Below are positions 1 through 8,877 of a stretch of 64,000 nt of DNA, piece by piece. The translations under genes and the position numbers were made by a program. A model generated the notes under the pieces. That model was not told the DNA's origin. It was given only the letters and a program-made list of their open reading frames with translations, and made no database searches. The stretch comes from JADFGZ01 sp965222345 (GTDB lineage: Bacteria > Acidobacteriota > Terriglobia > 2-12-FULL-54-10): contig CBDCTS010000002.1 of the NCBI GenBank assembly GCA_965222345.1, forward strand, positions 124,001 through 188,000. The letters are read 5' to 3'. Position 1 is the stretch's first letter. The number at the start of each line of letters is the position of its first letter.

Positions 1-383
1 GCACGGCGTTGCAGAACCTCTCCCAATTTGCGGAGACCTTCCAGGATAAGCCGGGAGGCGCTTTGCACGCGGAGCGCCTGCGCTGTATCGACCACGTCGT
101 ACGAGGTCAGGCCATAATGAAGATAACGGGATTCAGGACCCAGGTTCTCCGCCACGGCCGTGGTGAAGGCCACCACGTCATGTTTCACCTCGGCCTCGAT
201 CTCGGCGATGCGCTGCAAGTCGAACCGCGCGCCCTGACGCATGGCGCGGGCCGCCTCGGCGGGAATCTCCCCCTGCTCGGCCAAAACCTCCGCCGCCGCA
301 AGCTCCACCTCCAGCCAAGTGCGGAATTTGTTTTCCTCGGCCCAAATTTGGGCCATCTGCGGGCGTGTGTAGCGAGGGATCAA
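1..383 (-). CDS. purB: Adenylosuccinate lyase, N-terminal part (cut by window edge)
   Basis: PurB cleaves adenylosuccinate and SAICAR in purine synthesis, in the cytoplasm. The first ~127 residues read from the right begin IPRYTRP, followed by IWAEENKF and LEVELAAAE, then VKHDVVAF and RYLHYGLTSYDVVDT, which are typical of the N-terminal domain including the catalytic-His region (VKHD) and the TSYD segment. The start is a TTG at 383-381: a GAGGT motif 7 nt upstream overlaps the stop codon of the preceding metallo-beta-lactamase-fold gene, implying translational coupling and one operon. The C-terminal two thirds lie outside the window. Confidence 0.93.
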   Translation of the reverse strand, partial: MIPRYTRPQMAQIWAEENKFRTWLEVELAAAEVLAEQGEIPAEAARAMRQGARFDLQRIAEIEAEVKHDVVAFTTAVAENLGPESRYLHYGLTSYDVVDTAQALRVQSASRLILEGLRKLGEVLQRR

Positions 384-393
384 AGGGAATACC

Positions 394-1158
394 TCAAAAT
401 TGAAACATCTCCGTCGGTTCCTTCTGCGAGCTAACCACCAGCCGGATTTTGCGCGCGGTTTGCTCCCCCAGCGCCGAGGCCGCCGCCAGTAGCGCGATCT
501 CCGGGTGGTTGTTCCACTCGCTTAAATGGGCCAGCACCAGCACCTGCGCTGTGCCGTCAAAGTCGTTGCTCAGGAACTCTCCGAGCGAGTGGTTCGAGAG
601 ATGCCCGTCCCGGCTCATCACCCGCTGCTTGACAAACCAGGGGTACGGTCCATTCTTTAGCATATCCAGGTCGTGGTTGGACTCCATCACCAGGCAATGG
701 CAGCCGCTGAGGTAGTATTTTACATTCTCCGGGATGTAGCCCAGGTCGGTCACTACCGCCACGCGCATCCCGGCCGAGGCAAGACAATATCCCACGGGAT
801 CGGCGGCATCATGGGGAATGGTAAATGGGTCGATGGCGAGGTCTCCGATCTCGAAGCGTTTTCCGGCCTGTATGGTTTCCACCGCCGGTAGTTTGATCCG
901 CGGCGGCAGCACGGACTGCGTCTGGGAAGAAACGTAAACCGGGATACGGAATTGGTTTGCCAGGCGAGCCAGGCCGTTGATGTGATCCGAGTGTTCGTGG
1001 GTAACCAGAATTCCCTGCAGAGTTTCCGGCTTCTCGCCGATACTGGCCAGCCGCCGCGCCGTTTCCCGTGCGCTGAGTCCGGCGTCGATCAGGAGCTTGA
1101 CCCGCTCTGTCGCCAGGAAGGTGCAGTTGCCGGAACTGCCGCTTCCCAACACGGCCAC
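394..1158 (-). CDS. YycJ/WalJ-type metallo-beta-lactamase-fold hydrolase
   Basis: 254 residues opening with VLGSGSSGNCTFL, the family hallmark, and carrying the metal motif THEHSDH near residue 53, with further His/Asp ligands (VVTDLGY, SNHD, LAHLSEWNNHPE). Relatives are cytoplasmic nucleases or hydrolases; WalJ in Firmicutes is linked to cell-wall control and DNA repair, but here the role is only inferred. It sits 10 bp upstream of purB on the same strand. The GTG start at 1158 is conventional but poorly placed: the strong AGGAGG (1180-1175) is 16 nt away and is better spaced for an AUC codon at 1170-1168, which would add ISIR. Confidence 0.88.
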   Translation of the reverse strand: MAVLGSGSSGNCTFLATERVKLLIDAGLSARETARRLASIGEKPETLQGILVTHEHSDHINGLARLANQFRIPVYVSSQTQSVLPPRIKLPAVETIQAGKRFEIGDLAIDPFTIPHDAADPVGYCLASAGMRVAVVTDLGYIPENVKYYLSGCHCLVMESNHDLDMLKNGPYPWFVKQRVMSRDGHLSNHSLGEFLSNDFDGTAQVLVLAHLSEWNNHPEIALLAAASALGEQTARKIRLVVSSQKEPTEMFQF

Positions 1159-1278
1159 GCGAATGCTGATGGTTCCTCCTGCGAATCTCCCAAAAATTCC
1201 CGGACAACTCCTCGCGGCGGACGGTCCGTCACGCCTTCGGCAAAGCTGCTGTGCGCAACACCAAGGTGCTCCCCAAGC

Positions 1279-2544
1279 TTAACAGGCCAGCATTTCCCTG
1301 CCGATCTTGAGTCCGTCCAGCCTGCCGAGAACGGTAAGAGCTATGTCGTCGGTCCGGAAAAACTTCCGGGCGATCTCTCTTAGATCTTCGGCAGTGACGG
1401 CTTCGATCTTAGCAATAATTTCATCCAGAGTGAAGAATCTGCCGAAATTCATATGCTGGCGGGTCAGGTTGGACATGCGGCTGCCGGTCGATTCCAGGCT
1501 CAACATCAGGCTTCCCTTGAGATGGTCTTTGGCCCGGCGCAACTCCTCCGGATCAACCGCCTTTTCTTTCAGCTCCCGGAACTCCTGAATGATGCTGTTC
1601 ACCACCTGGGAGGCTGTTTCCGGCGAAGTGGCGGCGTAAGCGAAAAGACATCCGGTGTCTTTGTAGGAAACCACTTCGGAAAACACTGCGTAGGCGAGGC
1701 CTTGTTTTTCGCGGATGTTTTGGAATAGACGGGAACTCATGCCGCCGCCAAGAAGGGTGTTTAGCACATGGCACGCAAACCGTCCGTCGTGCGACATTGG
1801 ATAAGAAGGCACCCCCAGACAGAGATGTACCTGTTCGAGCGATTGCTTGTCGCGCAAGGTGATCCTGGAATGGGTGGCCGGCTTGGGGTCCGTCAGTTGC
1901 ATTTCCTGCTTCTTTAAGGCTGAAAAACGCTGTTCGGCCATATTCGCCAGCTGGTCATGCTCCAGGTGTCCGGCGGCGGAAATGACAATGTTGTTCGGCC
2001 TGTAAATCTGTTCGAACTCGTCCTGAAGGGTATTTCTTTCGAGCAGTCCGATGGTCTCCCGGGTGCCCAGGATGGGTTTGCCGAGAGCGTGTCCCTCCCA
2101 GAAATTCTGCGTAAAAATCTCCTGCAGCAGATAGTCCGGATTGTCCTCTTCCGCTTTGATCTCTTCGAGGATCACGCTTCGCTCCCGCCGGATATCTTCG
2201 TTTTGGAACAGCGGATATAGCACCAGGTCGCTCAGTACGTCGAAGGCCGTCTCCAGGTGTTCATCCAGGACGACGGCGTTGAAACTGACGCATTCCTTGG
2301 CGGTAAAGGCATCCATGTGCCCGCCAATCGAATCCATCGAACGGGCAATCTGCTCGGCTGTACGGGTTTTGGTTCCCTTGAAGACCATGTGCTCGATGAA
2401 ATGGGAGATTCCGTTTCTTTCCGGCTGTTCTTGGCGTGAACCGCTGCCGAGCCAGATTCCCACCGCAACGGAACGCACATGAGGCATCGACTCGGTCAGA
2501 ATAGCCAGTCCGTTGGGAAGAATCTTTTTCTGAATGTCGTGCAT
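1279..2544 (-). CDS. M16 family zinc metallopeptidase (insulinase / processing-peptidase type)
   Basis: About 421 residues with the inverted zinc motif HFIEH (H48, E51, H52), then ERSVILEEIKAEED containing the distal Glu ligand, and the C-terminal M16 domain with GGGMSSRLFQNIREKQGLAY, the substrate-binding R/Y segment. The length fits a single-subunit YmxG/PqqL-like peptidase of the cytoplasm or periplasm; no convincing signal peptide is seen. I chose the ATG at 2544 (MHDIQKKILPNGL) because GGAG lies 9 nt upstream; a TTG at 2574 would add ten unconserved residues. It is transcribed toward the WalJ-like gene with a ~120 bp gap. Confidence 0.9.
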   Translation of the reverse strand: MHDIQKKILPNGLAILTESMPHVRSVAVGIWLGSGSRQEQPERNGISHFIEHMVFKGTKTRTAEQIARSMDSIGGHMDAFTAKECVSFNAVVLDEHLETAFDVLSDLVLYPLFQNEDIRRERSVILEEIKAEEDNPDYLLQEIFTQNFWEGHALGKPILGTRETIGLLERNTLQDEFEQIYRPNNIVISAAGHLEHDQLANMAEQRFSALKKQEMQLTDPKPATHSRITLRDKQSLEQVHLCLGVPSYPMSHDGRFACHVLNTLLGGGMSSRLFQNIREKQGLAYAVFSEVVSYKDTGCLFAYAATSPETASQVVNSIIQEFRELKEKAVDPEELRRAKDHLKGSLMLSLESTGSRMSNLTRQHMNFGRFFTLDEIIAKIEAVTAEDLREIARKFFRTDDIALTVLGRLDGLKIGREMLAC

Positions 2545-2850
2545 ATCGCTGTTCTCCGAATGGTGGGCTTTCAATTAGGGATAGAGATCACGACCCTAAT
2601 CCGCCAGGAAGAGACCTCAGATGTATTTCCTGTTCCGACCCTACTATTATCTCCCACCCATCGGCCTAATTTCCAACAAATCTACACTAAAATAAACCTT
2701 TCAGATACAATAGGTTAAGAATATCCTTCTCGGTTGGTTGCCTCTGCTATTGCAACCGCCTTGGATGTTTGTCCGGGGCGGAAAGCCGGCTGGCGGTTTT
2801 GGCCGGCTGATGAGCCTTGCCCTCTGCTAGAATCAAAAAGGAGCATTGGC
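2545..2850. other. Divergent intergenic region without gene
   Basis: About 300 bp between the divergent M16 peptidase and rlmN. No coding potential is convincing on either strand. It must hold both promoters, but I see no clear -35/-10 pair. Confidence 0.5.
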
Positions 2851-3885
2851 ATGCCAAAAACAGAGCTAATCGGCCTTCCCGAACACCGGATTCAGCAGAT
2901 CGTTACAGCGTTTAGCGAGCCATCTTACAGAGGCCGTCAGCTCTATCACGCCCTCTACCGAGAGCGGCAATGGAACCTGAGAAAAATATTGCCGCTTCCA
3001 GCCGCCTTGCGCGAGCAATTGGGTAAAAAGTTTCAGGCGACCCTGCCGGAGGTGGAGAAAAAATTCCAAAGCGCCGATGGAACCTCCCGCTTCCTGCTGC
3101 GGCTTGCCGATAGCTGCCGGATTGAAGCAGTTCGGATGCCCGAGCCCAAACGGACGACCATTTGCCTCTCCACGCAGGCTGGCTGCGCCGTGGATTGCCA
3201 GTTTTGTTTGACAGGAGTGATGGGTTTCACACGGAACCTGACACCGGGAGAGATCGTCGGCCAGTTGTTGCTGCTCACCAGGAAGGACGCTCTGGGAGCG
3301 GAGGGTCGGATTAATCTGGTCTTCATGGGGATGGGGGAGCCATTATTGAACTACGAAAATGTATTGGATGCGGTGCGGCTGCTGTCGGACTCAGACGGCA
3401 TGGGCCTTTCCGTCCGGCGAATGACGCTGTCCACTTCCGGCATCGTTCCCGGCATTGAAAAGCTCGGGAAGGAGAGCATCCGGCCCAAGCTCGCCGTTTC
3501 CTTGAGCGCCACCACCGACACCATGCGGGACAGCCTTGTGCCCATCAACCGCAAGTGGCCTCTTAGCGAGTTGCTGCGGGTCTGCCGCGAGTTTCCTCTG
3601 CGCCCCAGAGAGAAATTAACCTTCGAGTACGTCCTGCTCGCCGGAGTCAACGACACCCCCGACGACGCCCGGCGTCTGAGCCGCTTGATACGGGGAATTC
3701 CCAGCAAGGTGAACCTGATCGGGCTGAACCCGGGTCCGGAATTGCCCTTCAAGACGCCTCCGGACGAGCAAATACTCCGCTTTCAGCAGATACTGGTTCG
3801 GAAGGGAGTGCCTGCTTACGTTCGTAAGCCGCGAGGACGGGACATTTTTGCCGCCTGCGGGCAGTTGAAGCTGGCAGAGACTTAA
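2851..3885 (+). CDS. rlmN: Dual-specificity 23S rRNA/tRNA adenine-C2 methyltransferase RlmN
   Basis: 344 residues. This radical-SAM enzyme methylates A2503 of 23S rRNA and A37 of some tRNAs. The cluster cysteines are C112, C116 and C119 in GCAVDCQFC; GMGEPLLNY, the SAM-binding motif, follows, and the second catalytic cysteine is C336 in RGRDIFAACGQL. The ATG at 2851 is chosen because AAAAGGAG precedes it by 7 nt and the protein then begins like other RlmN; the open frame extends upstream to 2734 without homology. It is monocistronic by spacing. Confidence 0.96.
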   Translation: MPKTELIGLPEHRIQQIVTAFSEPSYRGRQLYHALYRERQWNLRKILPLPAALREQLGKKFQATLPEVEKKFQSADGTSRFLLRLADSCRIEAVRMPEPKRTTICLSTQAGCAVDCQFCLTGVMGFTRNLTPGEIVGQLLLLTRKDALGAEGRINLVFMGMGEPLLNYENVLDAVRLLSDSDGMGLSVRRMTLSTSGIVPGIEKLGKESIRPKLAVSLSATTDTMRDSLVPINRKWPLSELLRVCREFPLRPREKLTFEYVLLAGVNDTPDDARRLSRLIRGIPSKVNLIGLNPGPELPFKTPPDEQILRFQQILVRKGVPAYVRKPRGRDIFAACGQLKLAET

Positions 3886-4137
3886 CGATCTTCCCTGCCG
3901 GGGGCTGAAACCGTGGACGGCCAGGGCAGTTGAGCCAATGGATGACCTTGCTGCAGCATCGTTTGCTGCATATTCATATGTCGGATTGCTGCCGGGCAAT
4001 TCCGACGCAAGGGACATCCCCTGCCCGCTCCCACCTCAATGCTATACTTTGGCTGGAGCAGCCCTCAAAGAAGCTGTTCCGTCGTTCCATTTCATCGCAA
4101 GACACGCAGGGCATGACTGCTGTTGCCGTTACTTCTT

Positions 4138-4539
4138 ATGATCCTTGGTCTTGGCGTAGACATTGCGGAGGTTTTGCGGGTAAGGGGAGCCATCGAGCGG
4201 CACGGCGAGAGGTTCCTGAATCGTGTATTCACCCCGGCTGAGGTTACCTATTGCCGGAGCCGCCGCAATTCTTACGAGCGTTTCGCTGCCCGCTTTGCGG
4301 CCAAGGAAGCGACTATGAAAGCTCTGGGGACCGGGTTGCGGCGCGGCGTTACTTGGCGAAACATGGAGGTTTCCAATGCCAAGGGGGGTAAGCCGACCAT
4401 GAAACTCTCCGGACGAGCGCAGGAACTCTTTCAGGGCATGGGCGGAGCCAGTATCGCACTTTCCATCACTCACACCCGCACGCTTGCTCTGGCTGAGGTC
4501 ATTATCGAAGGGAAAAGCCCGGCAACCGGGTGTGAGTAA
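4138..4539 (+). CDS. acpS: Holo-[acyl-carrier-protein] synthase
   Basis: 133 residues. AcpS transfers 4'-phosphopantetheine from CoA to ACP, activating fatty acid synthesis. The two Mg-binding motifs are present: GVDIAEV (D8) and RFAAKEATMKALGTG. LSITHTRTLALAEV closes the fold. The ATG at 4138 gives the canonical MILGLG start; a TTG at 4123 would add five residues, and neither has a strong ribosome binding site. It converges with mtaB, the ends being only 3 bp apart. Confidence 0.93.
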   Translation: MILGLGVDIAEVLRVRGAIERHGERFLNRVFTPAEVTYCRSRRNSYERFAARFAAKEATMKALGTGLRRGVTWRNMEVSNAKGGKPTMKLSGRAQELFQGMGGASIALSITHTRTLALAEVIIEGKSPATGCE

Positions 4540-4542
4540 ATG

Positions 4543-6024
4543 TTAAATCCTGGAAGGTTCAGGCAGGGCCCTCTCGCCCGGCGCCAACTCGCCCAACAAG
4601 CGATCCGCAACTAGGCCGGAAATTCTGACCGTGACGATCCGATTTGCGGCTAGACGCTTGCCCGCAATCAATACTTTCAAGTAGTTATCACTCAACGCAG
4701 CGGTGCCGCCGGGCGTCTCTTTTCCCAGGGTGATTGCCGAAAGGGTTCGGCCTACCTGCCGTTGCCTGAACTGCCGGTTTTTTTCTGCCGCTAGGTCGCG
4801 CAGAATGCGGCTCCGCCGCCGAATGAGGGCGCTGTTGATCTGGTCCGGCATTTTGTCCGCCAGTGTGTCCGGCCGCTGGGAAAAGGGAAAGACGTGCAGG
4901 TAAGTGAAGGGAAGGGAATCGATGAAGCTTCGCGTCTGTTCAAAGTCTTCCTCGGACTCGCCCGGAAATCCCACCATCACGTCGGCGCCAAAGGCCGCGT
5001 TCGGCATCCGCTGGTAAGCCGCCAGAATTCGGTCTCGATAGTTGTGCGGATGGTATTTGCGGTACATCAGCCGCAGAATCCGGTCTGAGCCGCTCTGTAA
5101 CGGGGCATGAACGTGTTTGGCAATGCGCGGGGAGGACGCCATCAGGTCCAGCAAGGCGTTGCTGAAGTCCATCGGTTCCACGGAGCTCAGCCGTAGCCGT
5201 TCAATGGGAGTTTCCTCCAGTATGGCCCGAATCATCTGGGGAAAGCTGATTTTTGCCGGCAGGTCGCGTCCGTACCGGCCCAGGTTGATTCCCGTCAGGA
5301 CCACCTCCCGGTAGCCGGCCTGGCAAAGCGAACCGACCTGCTCCAAGACGGATGAGAGCGGCAGGCTTCGGCTGCGCCCTCGCACGCTGGGGATGATGCA
5401 AAAGGAACAGCGATTGTTGCAGCCGTCCTGAACCTTCAAATTGGGCCGTGTCCGCTCACCAGCTGTTCCCACGGAAGCCCCAAAGACGGGGGCCGCCGGA
5501 AGCTGCCGCTGGGCCAGAATGTTATTGTTGAAAATTATAGGGGCGGCAGGGCTTCCGGCAGGACCCGTTGTTCCCGGGTCTGGGTAGTCATGCTCCACGC
5601 TATCATCGGACAAAATGGGAGTGTCCAGCGTGCGCAAGGGTACGAAATGGGGATGCGTTACGCCATTGCTCCGGCCTGCGGAAGGGAATTCGCGGGAGAG
5701 AAACGGCCCGATCGCCCTCTTATGGGAATTGCCCATGATCCATTGGACGCCGGGCAAGGCAGCCAGTTCTTGCGGACTGCGCTGCGCATAACAGCCGGTC
5801 ACGAGAATCTGCGCGGCAGGATTCTCCCTCCGAATCCTTCGAACCATTTGGCGCACGTCACCATCGGCGGCAGCCGTGACGGTGCAACTGTTCACTACGA
5901 CGATATCCGCGCAGGAGCGGTCTTCTGCCTCCCGGAAGCCGCGGTCTGCAAGGTCTTTCTCCAGGGCGGCGCCGTCCGCCTGATTGGCTCGGCATCCGTA
6001 GTTGATGGTATGAAAACTAGGCAT
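4543..6024 (-). CDS. mtaB: tRNA N6-threonylcarbamoyladenosine (t6A37) methylthiotransferase MtaB
   Basis: 493 residues, cytoplasmic. The N-terminal UPF0004 domain has three cluster cysteines (NYGCRANQ, VNSCTV, TGCYAQR), the radical-SAM centre has CNNRCSFC followed by IIPSVRGRSRS, and a short TRAM-like C-terminal segment follows. The order matches the MiaB/MtaB class, and NYGCRxNQ near the start favours MtaB over MiaB or RimO. Between the N-terminal and radical-SAM domains there is a Pro/Asn-rich stretch (about residues 115-185) longer than usual, probably a surface loop. It is convergent with acpS. Confidence 0.92.
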   Translation of the reverse strand: MPSFHTINYGCRANQADGAALEKDLADRGFREAEDRSCADIVVVNSCTVTAAADGDVRQMVRRIRRENPAAQILVTGCYAQRSPQELAALPGVQWIMGNSHKRAIGPFLSREFPSAGRSNGVTHPHFVPLRTLDTPILSDDSVEHDYPDPGTTGPAGSPAAPIIFNNNILAQRQLPAAPVFGASVGTAGERTRPNLKVQDGCNNRCSFCIIPSVRGRSRSLPLSSVLEQVGSLCQAGYREVVLTGINLGRYGRDLPAKISFPQMIRAILEETPIERLRLSSVEPMDFSNALLDLMASSPRIAKHVHAPLQSGSDRILRLMYRKYHPHNYRDRILAAYQRMPNAAFGADVMVGFPGESEEDFEQTRSFIDSLPFTYLHVFPFSQRPDTLADKMPDQINSALIRRRSRILRDLAAEKNRQFRQRQVGRTLSAITLGKETPGGTAALSDNYLKVLIAGKRLAANRIVTVRISGLVADRLLGELAPGERALPEPSRI

Positions 6025-6176
6025 CCTTCAGTCTGGGTGAAGCAAGCAGAGAATCACGCTGGGAGAGTTGCGAATGGGCAGGGAACCGTTCCGAGGGCCG
6101 TTCAGGCCCACAAATCCGGGCATCCCGATGCATGGACCCATCCGCTAAGGGAACCCGGCGCAACAGCAAGCTCGAT

Positions 6177-6497
6177 TTATGGAAGGTGCCCGCCAGATGC
6201 GGAAGCCACCCGATGTTGCTGGAAACACTCCCGGCAGTAAATCGGCCGGCCCTGCGTGGGCCGGAAAGGCACCGTGGTTTCTTTCCCGCATTGGGAACAG
6301 ACCGTCGTGGTCTCTACCCTGTGGTTGCCGCCCGATGCCGATTGATTCCGCTTCGCCTTGCAAGGCTTACAACGTTTCGGATCATTCAGGAAATGCTTGT
6401 TGGCAAAGAAAAGCTGTTCTCCTGCCGTGAAGACAAAGTCTCCACCGCAGTCCACGCACTTCAAGGTTCTGTCATGATATTCCGCATTTTCCGCCAT
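6177..6497 (-). CDS. Small double zinc-ribbon protein
   Basis: 106 residues with two Cys4 knuckles. The first is CVDCGGDF...RCKPC, matching the 'probable zinc-ribbon' (zf-trcl type) family; the second is CSQCGKET...YCRECF. Function is unknown; such proteins are cytoplasmic and may bind nucleic acid or store metal. I chose ATG at 6497 because the first knuckle follows directly (CVDC about 13 residues in) and a GGGGG run lies 9 nt upstream; the frame is open for another 41 codons without similarity. It sits between rpsU and mtaB on the same strand. Confidence 0.75.
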   Translation of the reverse strand: MAENAEYHDRTLKCVDCGGDFVFTAGEQLFFANKHFLNDPKRCKPCKAKRNQSASGGNHRVETTTVCSQCGKETTVPFRPTQGRPIYCRECFQQHRVASASGGHLP

Positions 6498-6636
6498 AGA
6501 TCTGAGCCCCCCGAATTTCATAGGGTCTCTAGGCGTCAATAACACCAGCAGCCTGAGTTGACCAGGATATCTCCAACCTACTCGACTCCGTGCCTGCCAG
6601 TGCCGCAGGGATTTCTGCAAACCGCGCCGGCGGAGC

Positions 6637-6834
6637 CTAGTCGAAGTCGCGTCTGGTCTTTTTCCGGTTTCGCTTACGTGCCAATGCTGCCTTGACCCGT
6701 TTTTTCTCGCCGGGTTTTAGGTAGTAAGAATGTTTTTTGACTTCCTTGATGATATCCGCTTGTTGGACCTTCCGCTTGAAGCGGCGAAGGGCGTTCTCAA
6801 GCGACTCACCATCTTGAAGTCTTACTTCCGCCAA
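6637..6834 (-). CDS. rpsU: 30S ribosomal protein S21
   Basis: 65 residues, very basic, with the S21 signature GESLENALRRFKRKVQQ and a Lys/Arg-rich tail ending RRDFD. It binds the small-subunit platform near the anti-Shine-Dalgarno. The TTG at 6834 is preferred to the GTG at 6843: GGGAGG lies 8 nt before the TTG, while it directly abuts the GTG, and the resulting N-terminus (M)AEVRLQDGES is the conserved one. It lies upstream of the zinc-ribbon gene in the same direction. Confidence 0.95.
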   Translation of the reverse strand: MAEVRLQDGESLENALRRFKRKVQQADIIKEVKKHSYYLKPGEKKRVKAALARKRNRKKTRRDFD

Positions 6835-7279
6835 ATACCACACCTCCCTACTGTTTGTAGTTTCAGAACGGCTACGGCTATAATAGGAGGGGGTCAGGGG
6901 AAGTCAAGTTATTTTTTGGAATCCCGAAGCAGAAGGGTCGGTTTCTGGAGCCATCTGCTGCAGATCACATCTGTCGCTATCTTTTGTGTCGGGTCTTTCA
7001 AGGCATGATTGCCGACTGCAAATTGAGGGGCTGGAAATCCCTTTTTCGGAGAGGCCCTGAAGGATCGTATCTTCCTATTTTCCGCTTTTGCGCACCTGAT
7101 ATTGGGTGGCGGCCGTCGGCATGGATGATCTTCTTATCCATCTTCAACGGCGCAAACTCCCGAAACCAGCCTCGGGATGCTGTCCATTCGATCTGTAATG
7201 GAATGGAAATTAACCCAGTTATAACTTTCTCGTTGACCGCAGTTCGGCGCCATGGCGCGAGTGCATGATAAGGCAAGCA
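6835..7279. other. Divergent intergenic region rpsU-eno, no gene seen
   Basis: About 440 bp. Open frames on both strands here have no recognisable product, poor start sites and no relation to families I know. The region should contain promoters for rpsU (leftward) and eno (rightward); I see no clear terminator or RNA gene. Confidence 0.5.
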
Positions 7280-8587
7280 GTGACTATAGATAACAATACA
7301 AGAATCGAATGGATTCAGGGACGGGAGATTTTGGATTCCCGAGGCAATCCGACCGTGGAAGCAGAGGTGATGCTCGAAAGCGGGCTAGCTGGCTGGGCCG
7401 CTGTTCCGAGCGGAGCTTCCACGGGAGAGCATGAGGCCGTGGAGTTGCGCGATGGCGATGAGCGGCGGTATCTGGGAAAGGGAGTTTCCCGCGCCGTTCA
7501 GAACATCGCCCAAACGATTGCCCCGGCCCTGAAAGATCAAGATGCCGCTGAGCAGGCCGAAGTGGATCGTCTGCTGCTGCAGCTCGACGGAACGCCAAAC
7601 AAGTCGCGCCTGGGAGCCAATGCGATACTGGCCGTGTCGCTGGCCGTGGCCCGCGCCGTAGCCGATACGCTGGAGCTGCCGCTCTACCGCTATCTGGGAG
7701 GCGTGAACGCTTCGTTGTTACCGGTCCCCTTGATGAATATCCTAAATGGTGGGGTCCATTCCGACAACAATGTGGATTTTCAAGAGTTTATGATTGTTCC
7801 AATGGGCGCTTCGAGCTTTGCCGATTCGCTCCGTATGGGTGTCGAAACGTTCCATCACCTGAAAAAAGTTCTCTCCAAGAAAGGCTATGCCACCTCGGTT
7901 GGCGACGAGGGCGGCTTTGCCCCCAACCTGCGCTCGAACACCGAGGCGCTGGAGCAGATACTAGAGGCGATCCAGGCGGCAGGGTACCGGCCCGGAGAGG
8001 ATATCGCCTTGGCGCTTGACCCGGCATCGAGTGAGTTCTTTGAAGACGGCAAATACGTTTTTAAGAAATCCGACCACAGCGAGCACACCTCTGAGCAGAT
8101 GGTGGAGCTCTATTCGGACTGGGTTCGTCAGTATCCCATCGTCTCCATCGAGGACGGGCTGGCCGAGGATGACTGGGAAGGCTGGAAGCTTCTGACGGCA
8201 AAGCTGGGCTCCAAAGTGCAATTGGTCGGCGATGACCTGTTTGTAACCAACACGGACCGGCTGGAGGAGGGAATTGAGCAGAGGGTGGCGAATGCAATCC
8301 TCATTAAACTGAATCAGGTAGGCACCTTGACCGAGACACTGGCAGCCATTGAGATGGCTCGCCGAAATGGATATAGCTCCGTCATCTCACACCGGTCGGG
8401 CGAAACCGAAGACACCTTCATCGCCGACTTGGCCGTCGCCACCGGCGCTGGCCAGATCAAGACGGGCTCGGGAAGCCGGAGCGACCGCATCGCAAAATAC
8501 AACCAATTGCTGCGCATCGAGCAGGAGTTGGGAAAGGAAGCAGCGTTTCTGGGGCGCAAGACGGTTTTTGGAACCGCACGCGGCTGA
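7280..8587 (+). CDS. eno: Enolase (phosphopyruvate hydratase)
   Basis: 435 residues. It converts 2-phosphoglycerate to phosphoenolpyruvate in glycolysis. REILDSRGNPTVEAEV, the SGASTGEHEA loop, GDEGGFAPN, SIEDGLAEDDW, GDDLFVTN and ILIKLNQVGTLTE (catalytic Lys) are all present, then SHRSGETED. The start is uncertain: the GTG at 7280 has AAGG at about 6 nt and gives a near-typical length, whereas the ATG at 7265 has no visible ribosome binding site and adds five residues. Confidence 0.95.
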   Translation: MTIDNNTRIEWIQGREILDSRGNPTVEAEVMLESGLAGWAAVPSGASTGEHEAVELRDGDERRYLGKGVSRAVQNIAQTIAPALKDQDAAEQAEVDRLLLQLDGTPNKSRLGANAILAVSLAVARAVADTLELPLYRYLGGVNASLLPVPLMNILNGGVHSDNNVDFQEFMIVPMGASSFADSLRMGVETFHHLKKVLSKKGYATSVGDEGGFAPNLRSNTEALEQILEAIQAAGYRPGEDIALALDPASSEFFEDGKYVFKKSDHSEHTSEQMVELYSDWVRQYPIVSIEDGLAEDDWEGWKLLTAKLGSKVQLVGDDLFVTNTDRLEEGIEQRVANAILIKLNQVGTLTETLAAIEMARRNGYSSVISHRSGETEDTFIADLAVATGAGQIKTGSGSRSDRIAKYNQLLRIEQELGKEAAFLGRKTVFGTARG

Positions 8588-8755
8588 GCTTCCTGATACC
8601 GTGCCCAGTCAGGGAAGGCTCGCGGAGGTCATTACAATCCAGATCGATCACAGCGGATTTTGTTGACTGTTCCGTCCTTCTTATCTCATTATTTTACAGT
8701 CAGATACAACAATTATCAAAAGCTGTTCCGAAAGTTCTACTCAAAGTTCCCATTG

Positions 8756-8781
8756 TTTTTTGCAAGGAATTTTGCAAAAAA
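8756..8781. repeat. Perfect AT-rich palindrome between eno and hemB
   Basis: TTTTTTGCAA (8756-8765) and TTGCAAAAAA (8772-8781) form a perfect 10-bp inverted repeat around a 6-nt GGAATT loop. It is 170 bp after eno and 97 bp before hemB. It could act as an operator or a weak bidirectional terminator; the stem is too AT-rich for a classical terminator. Confidence 0.55.
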
Positions 8782-8877
8782 GAAGTAAACCTCCAGTCAC
8801 AAAGTCTGACGCTACTGAAGCTGTGCTATCATCCTGGAAATTTGAAACTGTAGATTTAAGGTTTAACGCAGGAAACT

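Noticed and set aside
6984..7276. Small genes on both strands upstream of eno
   Set aside because: Overlapping opposite frames without ribosome binding sites or recognisable products.
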